A DNA stretch of 64,000 nucleotides from Flavobacterium lipolyticum (GCF_020905335.1 NZ_JAJJMN010000001.1:806001-870000), one strand, 5' to 3'. Counted from the stretch's first letter, positions 24,716 through 33,244 are shown. A program made the numbers and translations. The notes: generated by a model from the sequence alone, not told the origin.

Positions 24716-25291
24716 ATGAAATCAACGATTCACGAATACAGAAAAAACAATAAAAAAAGCATGAGTAAAAATTTTATCATAACACTAGTTTTAGTATTCA
24801 TTAGCCATGCTTTTTACGCTCAGGGAGCATTTGACAAATTTGATGGTCAGGACGACGTAACCTCGGTAATCGTAAACAAAAAAATGTTTGATTTAATGAG
24901 TAAGGTAAAAGCTGACACTTCAGATAAAGAAACGCAGCAATACATTAATCTGATTAAAAAATTAGACTACCTAAAAGTGTTTACCACTAAAAACCCTAAA
25001 ATTGAAGCTGACATGAAAGCTTCTGCAGATAAATATATAAAAACTGCCGGTTTAGAAGAATTAATGAGAGTGAACGACAGCGGTAAAAATGTTAGAATTC
25101 TAATCAAATCAGGATCAAGCGATACGCAGGTAAAAGAATTACTAATGTACATCGACGGAGCTAAGGGCAGTGAAACGGTATTACTGTCTCTTATTGGTAA
25201 CTTTGACTTAAACGAAATCTCAGTACTAACAGATAAGATGCAGCTTCCTGGAGGTTCTGACCTAAAAAAAGCTTCTAAAGGCAAAAAATAA
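24716..25291 (+). CDS. DUF4252 exported protein
   Basis: The 191-residue protein has a signal peptide (IITLVLVFISHAFYAQ) followed by a DUF4252 domain (VTSVIVNKKMFDLMSKV, LKVFTTKN, VRILIKSG). ATG 24761 (MSKNFIITL) would give a more compact signal peptide and may be the true start; ATG 24716 gives a longer charged n-region. It lies 17 bases after the anti-sigma candidate. The function of DUF4252 is unknown. Its repeated occurrence with ECF operons suggests an envelope-stress output or sensor. Confidence 0.83.
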   Translation: MKSTIHEYRKNNKKSMSKNFIITLVLVFISHAFYAQGAFDKFDGQDDVTSVIVNKKMFDLMSKVKADTSDKETQQYINLIKKLDYLKVFTTKNPKIEADMKASADKYIKTAGLEELMRVNDSGKNVRILIKSGSSDTQVKELLMYIDGAKGSETVLLSLIGNFDLNEISVLTDKMQLPGGSDLKKASKGKK

Positions 25292-25292
25292 G

Positions 25293-25832
25293 ATGAAAGC
25301 AAGCGTTATTACCTCAGCCCTATTAGTTTTACTAACTTTGGTAAGTTGTAATTCTACCCCTTCATTGCAGAAGTATTTTGTTGAAAACACAGACAATAAA
25401 GATTTTATTGCACTTGACATTTCATCATCGATTCTAAATGTGGAGAAAGCGAAATTATCTGCAGAGCAAAATGAAGCTTTAAAATCGTTCGATAAAATGA
25501 ATATTCTGGCTTTCAAAGAAACCTCAAAAAATCAGGCGCAATTTGAAACAGAACGCAGCAAACTGAAAGAGATCCTGAAAAATCCAAAATATCAGGAACT
25601 AATGAAGGTCGGTTCAGGTAAAGACGGCGCATCGATAAGTTATGTAGGAGCCGACGACAACATCGAAGAATTTGTGGTTTTTGCCAACAAAAAAGAAAGC
25701 GGTTTTGTAGTGGTACGTGTGTTAGGAAAAAACATGAACCCTAACAACATTATGACCTTGATGTCGGTTATGAAACAATCCAATATTAACATGGATCAAC
25801 TAAAGCCTTTGCAGCAATTAATGAAACCATAA
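25293..25832 (+). CDS. DUF4252 lipoprotein, paralogue of preceding gene
   Basis: The 179-residue lipoprotein (LLTLVSC, Cys at about 19) starts one base after the preceding stop. It shares the DUF4252 layout with its neighbour: VENTDNKDFIALDISSSI, LNILAF-type strand, LMKVGSGKDGASISYV, FVVVRVLGKNMNPNNIMTL. The pair therefore looks like one soluble and one lipid-anchored copy of the same domain. A terminator follows at 25859, closing the four-gene operon. Confidence 0.8.
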   Translation: MKASVITSALLVLLTLVSCNSTPSLQKYFVENTDNKDFIALDISSSILNVEKAKLSAEQNEALKSFDKMNILAFKETSKNQAQFETERSKLKEILKNPKYQELMKVGSGKDGASISYVGADDNIEEFVVFANKKESGFVVVRVLGKNMNPNNIMTLMSVMKQSNINMDQLKPLQQLMKP

Positions 25833-25858
25833 CCTTTTACTTTACAGTAAAACAAGAG

Positions 25859-25884
25859 AGCTCCGTAATCCGGAGCTTTTTTTA
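25859..25884 (+). terminator. Terminator of the ECF/DUF4252 operon
   Basis: AGCTCCG (25859-25865) pairs with CGGAGCT (25871-25877), followed by T7. Confidence 0.9.
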
Positions 25885-25927
25885 TTTAACATTTTTAGAA
25901 GATTATACTGAATAATATCGCATGTGT

Positions 25928-25961
25928 TTGTTTTAAGATGACCCGAATTTATCTATATTTG
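25928..25961 (+). promoter_or_regulatory. Promoter of yiaA/B-like gene
   Basis: TTG (25928-25930), a 23-base gap and TATATTTG (25954-25961) match the Bacteroidota consensus. The promoter lies inside the longer possible reading frame starting at 25938, which is why the start is placed at 25995. Confidence 0.7.
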
Positions 25962-25994
25962 TTCATCAACCAAAACAAAATTATTAAACTAAGT

Positions 25995-26393
25995 ATGGTA
26001 CAAAAAACATCGAACGCCTTTATAGCGGCATCATGGGTAGCTCTTGGAGCAGGAACAGTTGGATTTATAGTAGGACTTGCCAGAGCCGAAATGCTCTTAA
26101 ACGAAAAAGGATATTATTTCACCGTTTTAATGTTTGGTCTTTTTGCTGTTGTCTCGTTACAAAAAAGTGTTAGAGACCGACTGGAAAAACTTCCGGTAAC
26201 TGATATGTATTACGGAATCTGCTGGTTCGGAACTCTTTTATCTATTGTATTATTAATTGTGGGTCTATGGAACGCTACGATCTTACCAAGTGAAAAAGGT
26301 TTTTATGCTTTTGCTTTTTTACTGGCTCTTTTTGGAGCTATTTCGGTACAAAAAAACACGAGAGACAATATGGCGTACTCTTCAAATGAATAA
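25995..26393 (+). CDS. YiaA/YiaB family inner-membrane protein
   Basis: The start is ATG 25995 (MVQKTSNAFIAASWVALG). The 132-residue protein has four transmembrane helices in two similar pairs (about 7-25 and 35-52; 75-95 and 103-120). Each pair is followed by the same tail (LQKSVRDRLE and VQKNTRDNMA), so it is an internal duplication of the yiaA/B two-helix domain. The function of the family is not established. Its promoter and terminator are its own, so it is a single-gene unit. Confidence 0.87.
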   Translation: MVQKTSNAFIAASWVALGAGTVGFIVGLARAEMLLNEKGYYFTVLMFGLFAVVSLQKSVRDRLEKLPVTDMYYGICWFGTLLSIVLLIVGLWNATILPSEKGFYAFAFLLALFGAISVQKNTRDNMAYSSNE

Positions 26394-26440
26394 TATTTCA
26401 ACTAGAATTAATCAAAAACAACTTCCAAAATTAACCACAA

Positions 26441-26469
26441 AAAAAGCTCCAGTTATGGAGCTTTTTTTA
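26441..26469 (+). terminator. Terminator after yiaA/B-like gene
   Basis: AAAAAGCTCC (26441-26450), loop AGTTAT, GGAGCTTTTT (26457-26466) with further T. The same stem recurs at 27796 and in related form at 29115. Confidence 0.88.
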
Positions 26470-26650
26470 TGACCGTATTTTGTGGTTTGCACGAACATCA
26501 TTTCCCGTTGTGTTACTAAAGCAATCACAACAGACCAAATAAATCCATTTATCAAACGAAAAATACATCATCACAACCATTTATTACAAATTACAATAAA
26601 ATTAACCATACATAACTTACTTTAGCAGTTTAAAATATTTTTGTATGAAA
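26441..26650 (+). repeat. Tandem duplication, upstream copy 1
   Basis: This terminator-plus-leader segment of about 210 bases recurs at 27796-28005. By eye there are only five or six differences over the first 185 bases (for example GCACG/GTACG and CAGACC/CAAACC), after which the segments diverge near the start codons. It marks the left edge of a duplicated unit that includes the following gene. Confidence 0.9.
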
Positions 26651-27778
26651 AAAAATCTCCTCTTAGCATTAGTATCAGCCTTTAGCCTTAATGCACAAAC
26701 CGTCTCAAATTACACGACAGATTTTCTTCAAACTGCATACGCCGTCCCATTTGGACTTGTGTTTGATTCAACTGGAAACTTATATATTGCTAATAATGAT
26801 TATAATAAAAATTTAGGAATTACCAAAATGACTCCAAATCTGGTTCAAAGTACCTTTATTTCATTAAAAAAATTTCCTAGGCAAATAGCTCTTGATGCCA
26901 ACCAAAATTTTTGGGTAATCAGTCGTACTGAAAATGGGTATAAACTTTTTTCAGGTGAAAACGAAATTACAAAAATAACCCCCGGCGATGTAATAAGTTA
27001 TCCTACTTCTGCAGACATATGGGGAATTGCTATCGATGCAACGGGAAACGTTTTTTATTCAGAAAGGACTGGGAAAATTCAAAAAATAAGTACCACAGGA
27101 GAAATTAGCACCTTTTTTTCAGATCCTGCTACTCTTAAATCCCCATCAGGATTAGCTTTTGATAAGGCAGGAAATTTATTCGTTATTGATGAAAGTGATG
27201 GTAATAATCCCCTCAAAAAAATAAGTCCAGCCGGTATCATTACAAAAATTCCTTTGACTTTTGAAAAGACATCACAAATAATAGAAAATGGATACCTCTC
27301 TTTTGCTTCAAATGGCGACTTATACATTTCTGGAATTACAAGTGAAAATAATTTTTCTGCTAAAATTTTTCGTTTACCTGCTGCTGATGTAAGTGGTAAG
27401 CTAATACTTTTTTACGATTTTCCTGACAGTGCCATTAATGGAATAGCTATTTACAATGGAAATCTTTATGCAAGTATATATGCAAAAAACGAAAGTAAAG
27501 TAGTAAAAATAGCACCTAAAATTCTGGGAGTTGAAAACGCAACCAAATCTATTACTAAAGAAATTACAGTCTACCCAAATCCTGCAATCGACTATTTGTC
27601 TATTGACAGTAAAAACGAAGTTATTGAATCAATCCAATTATTCGACCTTACCGGACACCTGCTTAAAAGCTACAAACCTGCTGAAGTCAAAGAGGATAAA
27701 ATCGCTTTACCGACTTTAACTTCCGGAAATTATATTTTAAAAATTAACAATACTTCTAAAAAGATTATAATCAATTAA
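26645..27778 (+). CDS. Secreted NHL-repeat beta-propeller protein with T9SS sorting domain, copy 1
   Basis: The 377-residue protein has a short signal peptide (MKKNLLLALVSAFSLNAQ). A propeller of NHL-like repeats follows, with the pattern 'GLVFDSTGNLYIANN ... ITKMTP' at about 35, 85, 125, 170 and 230. The type A sorting domain begins near 310 (VYPNPAIDYLSIDS) and ends in KKIIIN. It should be exported by T9SS and displayed or released. The second copy starts 221 bases downstream. The ligand or partner is unknown. Confidence 0.87.
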   Translation: MKKNLLLALVSAFSLNAQTVSNYTTDFLQTAYAVPFGLVFDSTGNLYIANNDYNKNLGITKMTPNLVQSTFISLKKFPRQIALDANQNFWVISRTENGYKLFSGENEITKITPGDVISYPTSADIWGIAIDATGNVFYSERTGKIQKISTTGEISTFFSDPATLKSPSGLAFDKAGNLFVIDESDGNNPLKKISPAGIITKIPLTFEKTSQIIENGYLSFASNGDLYISGITSENNFSAKIFRLPAADVSGKLILFYDFPDSAINGIAIYNGNLYASIYAKNESKVVKIAPKILGVENATKSITKEITVYPNPAIDYLSIDSKNEVIESIQLFDLTGHLLKSYKPAEVKEDKIALPTLTSGNYILKINNTSKKIIIN

Positions 27779-27795
27779 ACAACCTCCATTAAACT

Positions 27796-28005
27796 AAAAA
27801 AAGCTCCAGTTATGGAGCTTTTTTTTATGACCGTATTTTGTGGTTTGTACGAACATCATTTCCCGTTGTGTTACTAAAGCAATCACAACAAACCAAATAA
27901 ATCCATTTATCAAACGAAAAATACATCATCACTACCATTTATTACAAATTACAATAAATTAACCATACATAACTTACTTTAGCTATTTAAATTTCTTGTA
28001 TGAAA
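27796..28005 (+). repeat. Tandem duplication, upstream copy 2
   Basis: This is the second copy of the segment at 26441-26650, with a terminator stem at 27796-27826 (AAGCTCC/GGAGCTT) and a nearly identical leader, including the TTACTTTAG text about 20-25 bases before the ATG. That text may be the -7 region of both genes. Confidence 0.9.
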
Positions 28006-29097
28006 AAAATCCTCCTCTTAGCATTACTATCGGCCTATGGCCTTAATGCACAGACCGCTTCAGATTATGTAACAGGACTTCCTGATGTATCCGGACTTGC
28101 ATTTGACTCAACCGGAAACTTATATATTGGCGATGCTGCTAATAAAATTATCAAAGTAACCCCAAGTCAGGTACAAAGTACTTTTGCAACAACAAATGGT
28201 TACGTAGGGCAACTAGCTTTTGATGCTAACGACAATCTTTGGGCAGTCGAAGTAGATAAAGCTGACAAGCTTAACCAAAAAGTTACAAAAATTCCCCCTT
28301 CGGGTGCTGCAACGAGTTACACCGCCAGTGGATCTGCATACGGAATTGCGACCGATGCAGCCGGAAACCTATTTTACTCAGAACAAAATTTTGGAGTAAA
28401 TACTGGTGAGATCAAAAAAATAAGCACCACTGGTACCATCAGCACTTTTTTTTTAGATCCTAATAGCCTTGACTTTACATCAGGAATGATTTTCGATAAA
28501 ACCGGAAATTTAATTGTTACTGACTATAGCGATACCCCTCTTAAAAAAATAAATCCGGCTGGTGTGATTACCAAAATCTCTACCTCTTTACCTCCAAAAA
28601 CGACAAATAAAAAATTTCTCTCTCTTGCTTCAAACGGCGATTTGTACATTGCTTTTAATCAAAAGATTTTTCGTTTAGCTGCTGACGATGCCACTGGTAC
28701 TCTAAACCTAGTTTACGATTTCGGTCTACGTTGCACTCTATACGGGATGACAATTTACAACGGAAATCTTTACGTTAGCGTTTACGATGACTATACCCCC
28801 TTAGATCAAAAGGGCAAAGTGATAAAAATAACACCACAAACTTTAAGAATTGATACTATAAACAAACCCACTACTGAAGACATTATAATATACCCCAACC
28901 CAGCAAGCGACTATTTGCATGTGGAAAGCAAAAACGAATTGATAAAAACAATTGAATTATACGACCTTACGGGTCGACTAATAAAAAACTACAACCCTTC
29001 TGAGATCAAAGACAATACAATTGCTTTATCGGCTTTAACTTCCGGAAACTATATTTTAAAAATTAACAATACTTCTAAAAAGATTACAATCAATTAA
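28000..29097 (+). CDS. Secreted NHL-repeat beta-propeller protein with T9SS sorting domain, copy 2
   Basis: The 365-residue paralogue of the preceding gene has signal peptide MKKILLLALLSAYGLNAQ, NHL-like repeats (GLAFDSTGNLYIGDAA, QLAFDANDNLWAVEV, GIATDAAGNLFYSEQ, GMIFDKTGNLIVTDY) and a C-terminal type A sorting domain from about 295 (IYPNPASDYLHVESKNE) to KKITIN. The two proteins match closely at both ends but differ in the middle by substitutions and small indels. The gene ends at a strong bidirectional terminator. Confidence 0.87.
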   Translation: MKKILLLALLSAYGLNAQTASDYVTGLPDVSGLAFDSTGNLYIGDAANKIIKVTPSQVQSTFATTNGYVGQLAFDANDNLWAVEVDKADKLNQKVTKIPPSGAATSYTASGSAYGIATDAAGNLFYSEQNFGVNTGEIKKISTTGTISTFFLDPNSLDFTSGMIFDKTGNLIVTDYSDTPLKKINPAGVITKISTSLPPKTTNKKFLSLASNGDLYIAFNQKIFRLAADDATGTLNLVYDFGLRCTLYGMTIYNGNLYVSVYDDYTPLDQKGKVIKITPQTLRIDTINKPTTEDIIIYPNPASDYLHVESKNELIKTIELYDLTGRLIKNYNPSEIKDNTIALSALTSGNYILKINNTSKKITIN

Positions 29098-29114
29098 TAC
29101 TCTTTTATTAAACT

Positions 29115-29150
29115 AAAAAAGCTCCAAATTAGTTATTTGGAGCTTTTTTT
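29115..29150. terminator. Bidirectional terminator between propeller gene and carB
   Basis: AAAAAAGCTCCAAAT (29115-29129) pairs with ATTTGGAGCTTTTTT (29135-29149), with a TAGTT loop, and A/T runs on both sides. Confidence 0.92.
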
Positions 29151-29164
29151 ATCAGAATTTGAGA

Positions 29165-32020
29165 TTATTTACTCAAGTACATTTTTCTTCTGGAATACAA
29201 TTCGTAAAACTGGTCGTCTTTTAAGTCATCAATAAACAAGATACTCTCTCCTGTCGATTTCATTTCAGGCCCTAATGCTTTGTTTACATTGTGGAATTTA
29301 CTGAAGGAGAATACCGGCTGTTTGATCGCATATCCTTTCAACTGTGGATTAAAGTCAAAATCAGTTACTTTATTGTGTCCTAACATTACTTTGGTAGCGT
29401 AGTTCACATAAGGTTCACCATAAGCTTTAGCAATAAACGGTACTGTTCTGGAAGCTCTCGGGTTTGCTTCGATAATGTAAACGGTATCGTCTTTTATCGC
29501 AAACTGAATGTTGATCAGACCCACTGTTTTTAAAGCTCTGGCAATTTTCTTTGTGTGATCTTTGATTTGCTGCATTACGAATTCTCCTAAGTTAAAAGGA
29601 GGCAAAGTAGCATTACTGTCTCCGGAGTGCACTCCACAAGGTTCGATATGCTCCATAATTCCGATAATGTAAACGTTTCCGTCTGCATCACAAATCGCAT
29701 CCGCTTCCGCTTCAATTGCTCCGGCCAAATAGTGGTCTAAAAGCAGTTTATTTCCGGGAATCGTTTTCAATAAATTGATCACATGCTCCTCTAACTCTTT
29801 CTTGTTGATCACGATTTTCATTCCCTGACCTCCTAATACATAAGAAGGACGAATTAATAGTGGGAAATCCAGCTGATCTGCCAGTGCAGAAGCCTCATCA
29901 GCCGTTTCTGCAATTCCGAATTGCGGGAAAGGAATGTGTAATTCTCTCAACAAATCCGAGAATCTTCCTCTGTCTTCGGCTAAATCAAGTGCATCAAAAC
30001 TAGTTCCGATGATTTTCACACCGTATTTAGATAATTTTTCTGCCAGTTTCAAAGCAGTTTGCCCACCTAACTGCACGATAACACCTTCCGGTTTCTCATG
30101 CTGAATGATATCGTATATATGTTCCCAGAAAACCGGTTCGAAGTATAGTTTATCCGCTGTATCAAAATCAGTCGAAACCGTTTCAGGATTACAGTTGATC
30201 ATGATGGTTTCGTAACCACACTCTTTGGCCGCTAAAACTCCGTGTACACAAGAATAATCAAACTCAATTCCTTGTCCAATTCTGTTTGGTCCTGAACCTA
30301 AAACGATGATTTTCTTTTTCTCTGTTACAACACTTTCGTTATCTACATAACGCTCACCGTTTGCTTTTTCAATTTCTGCCTCAAAAGTCGAGTAGTAATA
30401 TGGTGTTTTAGCTTTAAACTCAGCCGCACAGGTATCTACCAGTTTAAACACACGGTTGATACTTTTGTCCATACGCAAAGTGTGTACTTCACTTTCCAGA
30501 CAATTCATCATGTGTGCAATTTGTCTGTCGGCGAAACCTTTTTGTTTGGCTTCAAGCAAAAGCTCTTTCGGAAGAGTCGCTATTTTATAATTTGAAATTT
30601 CTTTCTCTAAAGTATAAAGTTCCTCGTATTGTTTCAGGAACCACATATCGATTTTTGTGATTTCATGAATACGGCTCAACGGAATTCCCATTGCGATGGC
30701 ATCATAAATTACGAAAACACGATCCCAACTTGCAAAAGTCAGTTTTTCGATAATCTGCTCGTAGTTTTTATATCCTTTTCCGTCAGCACCTAAACCGTTT
30801 CTTTTAATTTCTAAAGACTGGGTGGCTTTGTGTAATGCTTCCTGGAACGAACGTCCGATTCCCATTACCTCTCCAACAGATTTCATCTGAAGTCCTAAAG
30901 TTCTGTCGGCACCTTCAAATTTATCAAAGTTCCAACGTGGTATTTTTACGATTACATAATCTAGAGTTGGCTCAAAAAGAGCCGAAGTTGATTTTGTAAT
31001 TTGATTTTGTAATTCGTCTAAGTTGTATCCTAAAGCCAGTTTAGAAGCAATTTTAGCAATCGGGTATCCTGTTGCTTTTGATGCTAAAGCAGATGAACGC
31101 GACACACGAGGGTTGATCTCGATCGCTACGATATCTTCTTTTTCATCTGGTGAAACTGCAAACTGTACGTTACAGCCTCCTGCAAAATTTCCGATACTAC
31201 GCATCATCAGGATTGCATAGTCACGTAATTTTTGGAATGTTGTATCCGATAATGTCATCGCCGGTGCAACTGTAATCGAATCTCCTGTATGAATCCCCAT
31301 TGGGTCCATATTTTCGATTGAACAGATGATCACAACGTTATCATTTTTATCTCTTAAAAGCTCTAACTCGTATTCTTTCCATCCCATTAAAGCTTTATCA
31401 ATTAAAACCTCATGTATTGGAGAAGCTTCAAGACCTCTGGTTAAAAGCTCATCAAAATCTTCTTTTTTATAAACTACCGCAGCTCCGGTTCCTCCAAGAG
31501 TAAAAGAAGGACGAATTACTAACGGAAAACCAAACTCCTGTGCAATTTCTTTACCTTCTAAATAAGAAGTCGCCGTTTTTGCAGGTGCAGTTGGTACATT
31601 TATTCTTTCTAAAAGCTGTTTGAACTGCTCTCTGTCTTCTGTAATATTAATGGCATTGACATCAACTCCAATTAATCTCACTCCGAAATCCTGCCAAATT
31701 CCTTTTTCTTCAGCTTCCAAACACAAATTTAATGCGGTCTGTCCTCCCATTGTAGGTAAAACGGCATCAATTTGTGGATGTTCTTTCAGAATTTCAATAA
31801 TCGATTTTGTCGTTAATGGTTTCAAGTAAATATGATCGGCCATACTTGGATCGGTCATAATTGTTGCTGGATTCGAATTTATCAAGATAACTTCAATCCC
31901 TTCTTCACGAATAGAACGTGCAGATTGAGAACCTGCATAGTCAAATTCGCAAGCTTGACCAATAACAATAGGTCCTGACCCTATTATTAAAACTGATTTT
32001 ATTGATGTGTCTTTAGGCAT
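29165..32020 (-). CDS. carB: Carbamoyl-phosphate synthase large subunit
   Basis: The 951-residue protein has two homologous ATP-grasp halves: about 1-400 (SVLIIGSGPIVIGQACEFDY; carboxyphosphate half) and about 550-935 (IIVLGSGPNRIGQGIEFDY; carbamate half), with the oligomerisation region between. It makes carbamoyl phosphate from bicarbonate, ATP and glutamine-derived ammonia for pyrimidines and arginine. The family is usually about 1070 residues. This one ends directly after the second half (YSRRKMYLSK) and lacks the roughly 120-residue C-terminal MGS-like allosteric domain. Truncation by mutation is unlikely, because a terminator follows directly. Confidence 0.96.
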   Translation of the reverse strand: MPKDTSIKSVLIIGSGPIVIGQACEFDYAGSQSARSIREEGIEVILINSNPATIMTDPSMADHIYLKPLTTKSIIEILKEHPQIDAVLPTMGGQTALNLCLEAEEKGIWQDFGVRLIGVDVNAINITEDREQFKQLLERINVPTAPAKTATSYLEGKEIAQEFGFPLVIRPSFTLGGTGAAVVYKKEDFDELLTRGLEASPIHEVLIDKALMGWKEYELELLRDKNDNVVIICSIENMDPMGIHTGDSITVAPAMTLSDTTFQKLRDYAILMMRSIGNFAGGCNVQFAVSPDEKEDIVAIEINPRVSRSSALASKATGYPIAKIASKLALGYNLDELQNQITKSTSALFEPTLDYVIVKIPRWNFDKFEGADRTLGLQMKSVGEVMGIGRSFQEALHKATQSLEIKRNGLGADGKGYKNYEQIIEKLTFASWDRVFVIYDAIAMGIPLSRIHEITKIDMWFLKQYEELYTLEKEISNYKIATLPKELLLEAKQKGFADRQIAHMMNCLESEVHTLRMDKSINRVFKLVDTCAAEFKAKTPYYYSTFEAEIEKANGERYVDNESVVTEKKKIIVLGSGPNRIGQGIEFDYSCVHGVLAAKECGYETIMINCNPETVSTDFDTADKLYFEPVFWEHIYDIIQHEKPEGVIVQLGGQTALKLAEKLSKYGVKIIGTSFDALDLAEDRGRFSDLLRELHIPFPQFGIAETADEASALADQLDFPLLIRPSYVLGGQGMKIVINKKELEEHVINLLKTIPGNKLLLDHYLAGAIEAEADAICDADGNVYIIGIMEHIEPCGVHSGDSNATLPPFNLGEFVMQQIKDHTKKIARALKTVGLINIQFAIKDDTVYIIEANPRASRTVPFIAKAYGEPYVNYATKVMLGHNKVTDFDFNPQLKGYAIKQPVFSFSKFHNVNKALGPEMKSTGESILFIDDLKDDQFYELYSRRKMYLSK

Positions 32021-32044
32021 TTTATTTGTATTGTGTAGTTATTA

Positions 32045-32088
32045 TAAAAGTACTTCAAAAAACATTCGTAGTGTATTCTAAACTAGAA
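32045..32088 (-). promoter_or_regulatory. Putative carB promoter with dyad box
   Basis: On the minus strand TTCTAGTTTAGAA (32088-32076) lies 23 bases upstream of TACTTTTA (32052-32045). The set is nearly the same as the one before rmuC. Confidence 0.35.
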
Positions 32089-32116
32089 CGTTGCAGATTT
32101 TTTTACCGACAAGGTA

Positions 32117-32150
32117 TAAAAAAAGGCGATACTAAAAAAGTAACGCCTTA
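32117..32150 (-). terminator. rpmH terminator
   Basis: On the minus strand TAAGGCGTTAC (32150-32140) and GTATCGCCTT (32133-32123) form a hairpin followed by a T-run, 19 bases after the rpmH stop. Confidence 0.8.
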
Positions 32151-32168
32151 TTTATGTTTATAGAAACA

Positions 32169-32330
32169 TTATTTCTTGTGTCTAGGTTCGCTAGAAACAG
32201 TTAATTTATGTCTTCCTTTAGCTCTTCTACGCGCCAGAACTTTTCTTCCATTCGCTGAAGCCATTCTGTCCATAAATCCGTGCTTATTTCTTCTTTTTCT
32301 TTTCGATGGTTGAAATGTTCTTTTGCTCAT
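32169..32330 (-). CDS. rpmH: 50S ribosomal protein L34
   Basis: The reverse strand encodes 53 residues starting [19 protein letters not shown] and ending SSEPRHKK, which is typical L34 (core [22 protein letters not shown]). Ribosomal protein of the large subunit, located near the peptide exit region. It is short and easy to miss. Here it stands alone next to carB rather than beside rnpA and dnaA. It has its own promoter (32403-32432) and terminator. Confidence 0.97.
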
Positions 32331-32402
32331 TGTTTTGTATCTTTAAAATGGTATCTAATATCTCTTTTCTGTTTTTGAATATCATTATTCCAAAACCGAG
32401 TG

Positions 32403-32432
32403 CAAATATACAAAGACTTTTTTTTCTGGCAA
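32403..32432 (-). promoter_or_regulatory. rpmH promoter
   Basis: On the minus strand TTG (32432-32430), a 19-base spacer and TATATTTG (32410-32403) match the Bacteroidota consensus, about 70 bases before the rpmH ATG. Confidence 0.7.
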
Positions 32433-32466
32433 GTAGTTTTATAAAAATATTTTTAATTCCTTTTGC

Positions 32467-32474
32467 TATCTTTG
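32467..32474 (+). promoter_or_regulatory. Promoter -7 element of the 32497 gene
   Basis: TATCTTTG fits TAnnTTTG and ends 22 bases before the ATG at 32497. The -33 region is only T-rich. Confidence 0.5.
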
Positions 32475-32496
32475 CAATCACAAATTTACAATCATT

Positions 32497-33012
32497 ATGT
32501 TTCACAAAAATATTAAACTTATTTTAGCCGGACTTCTTGTAGTCGCTGGTATTTGGCAATTTACAGAGAGCAATATCGGAAATGGTATTTTCCTCATATT
32601 ATTAACTGCAATTCCTATTTTTCTTTACTTCAAAAACGAATTTATCCTTTTAGCCTTCCTTAAATTAAGAAAACAAGACTTTGAAGGGGCTAAAAAATGG
32701 CTTGCCTATATCAAAAACCCTGAAGCTGCCTTAGTAAGAAAACAACAAGGATACTTCAATTACCTGCACGGTATCATGTTATCTCAAACCAATATCAATC
32801 TGGCTGAGAAACATTTCAAAAAAGCAATTGAACTTGGATTATCAATGGATATGGATCTTGCGGTTGCAAAATTAAACCTTGCCGGAGTGGCAATGTCACG
32901 CAGAAGAAAGCTTGAAGCAACTAATTTATTAAACGAAGCTAAAAAATTAGACAAACAGGGAATGCTAAAAGAGCAAATCTCCATGATGAAAGAGCAAATG
33001 AAGAAAATCTAA
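32497..33012 (+). CDS. Membrane protein with TPR-like domain
   Basis: The 171-residue protein has two hydrophobic helices at about 8-21 and 29-46. A soluble part follows (50-171) with a tetratricopeptide-like helical repeat (FKKAIELGLSMDMDLAVAKLNLAGVAMSRRRKLEATNLLNEAKKL reads in 34-residue helix pairs). The arginine-rich RRRK and long terminal helix suggest an interaction surface in the cytosol. No named family was recognised beyond TPR. It has its own promoter and is followed by a strong terminator. Confidence 0.75.
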   Translation: MFHKNIKLILAGLLVVAGIWQFTESNIGNGIFLILLTAIPIFLYFKNEFILLAFLKLRKQDFEGAKKWLAYIKNPEAALVRKQQGYFNYLHGIMLSQTNINLAEKHFKKAIELGLSMDMDLAVAKLNLAGVAMSRRRKLEATNLLNEAKKLDKQGMLKEQISMMKEQMKKI

Positions 33013-33032
33013 TTTTTCAATTCCAATATTTT

Positions 33033-33068
33033 AAATCCCAAATTCCACAAGAGTTTGGGATTTTTTAT
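33033..33068 (+). terminator. Terminator (TTGGGAT heptamer type)
   Basis: AAATCCCAAA (33033-33042) pairs with TTTGGGATTT (33054-33063) and T-tail. The stem and the bases before it consist of heptamers related to those at 15701-15799. Confidence 0.85.
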
Positions 33069-33128
33069 TTAGATCTTCTTTCTAATATAAAGATTAACGT
33101 TGAATTTGTCATTTCGACCAATATTGTC

Positions 33129-33220
33129 ATCCCGAGGAACGAGGGATCACACAATTAACTCGACAAAGATTCACGATTCAGCTTACAAAATTTCTGGTGC
33201 CATCCCTCGTTCCTCGGGAT
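33129..33220. repeat. REP-like pair: perfect 19-base inverted repeat
   Basis: ATCCCGAGGAACGAGGGAT (33129-33147) and its exact complement (33202-33220) enclose a 54-base loop. Each arm also has ATCCC/GGGAT at its own ends, so each can fold alone. Such GTCATCCCGAGG text is familiar as an interspersed repeat in Bacteroidota genomes. No coding frame is present here. Confidence 0.9.
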
Positions 33221-33244
33221 AACAAGATTACGGCTAAAAACTTT

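Noticed and set aside
26636..26643. TATTTTTG as promoter of the first propeller gene
   Set aside because: It ends one base before the ATG, so transcription would start inside the gene; the second copy does not keep it.
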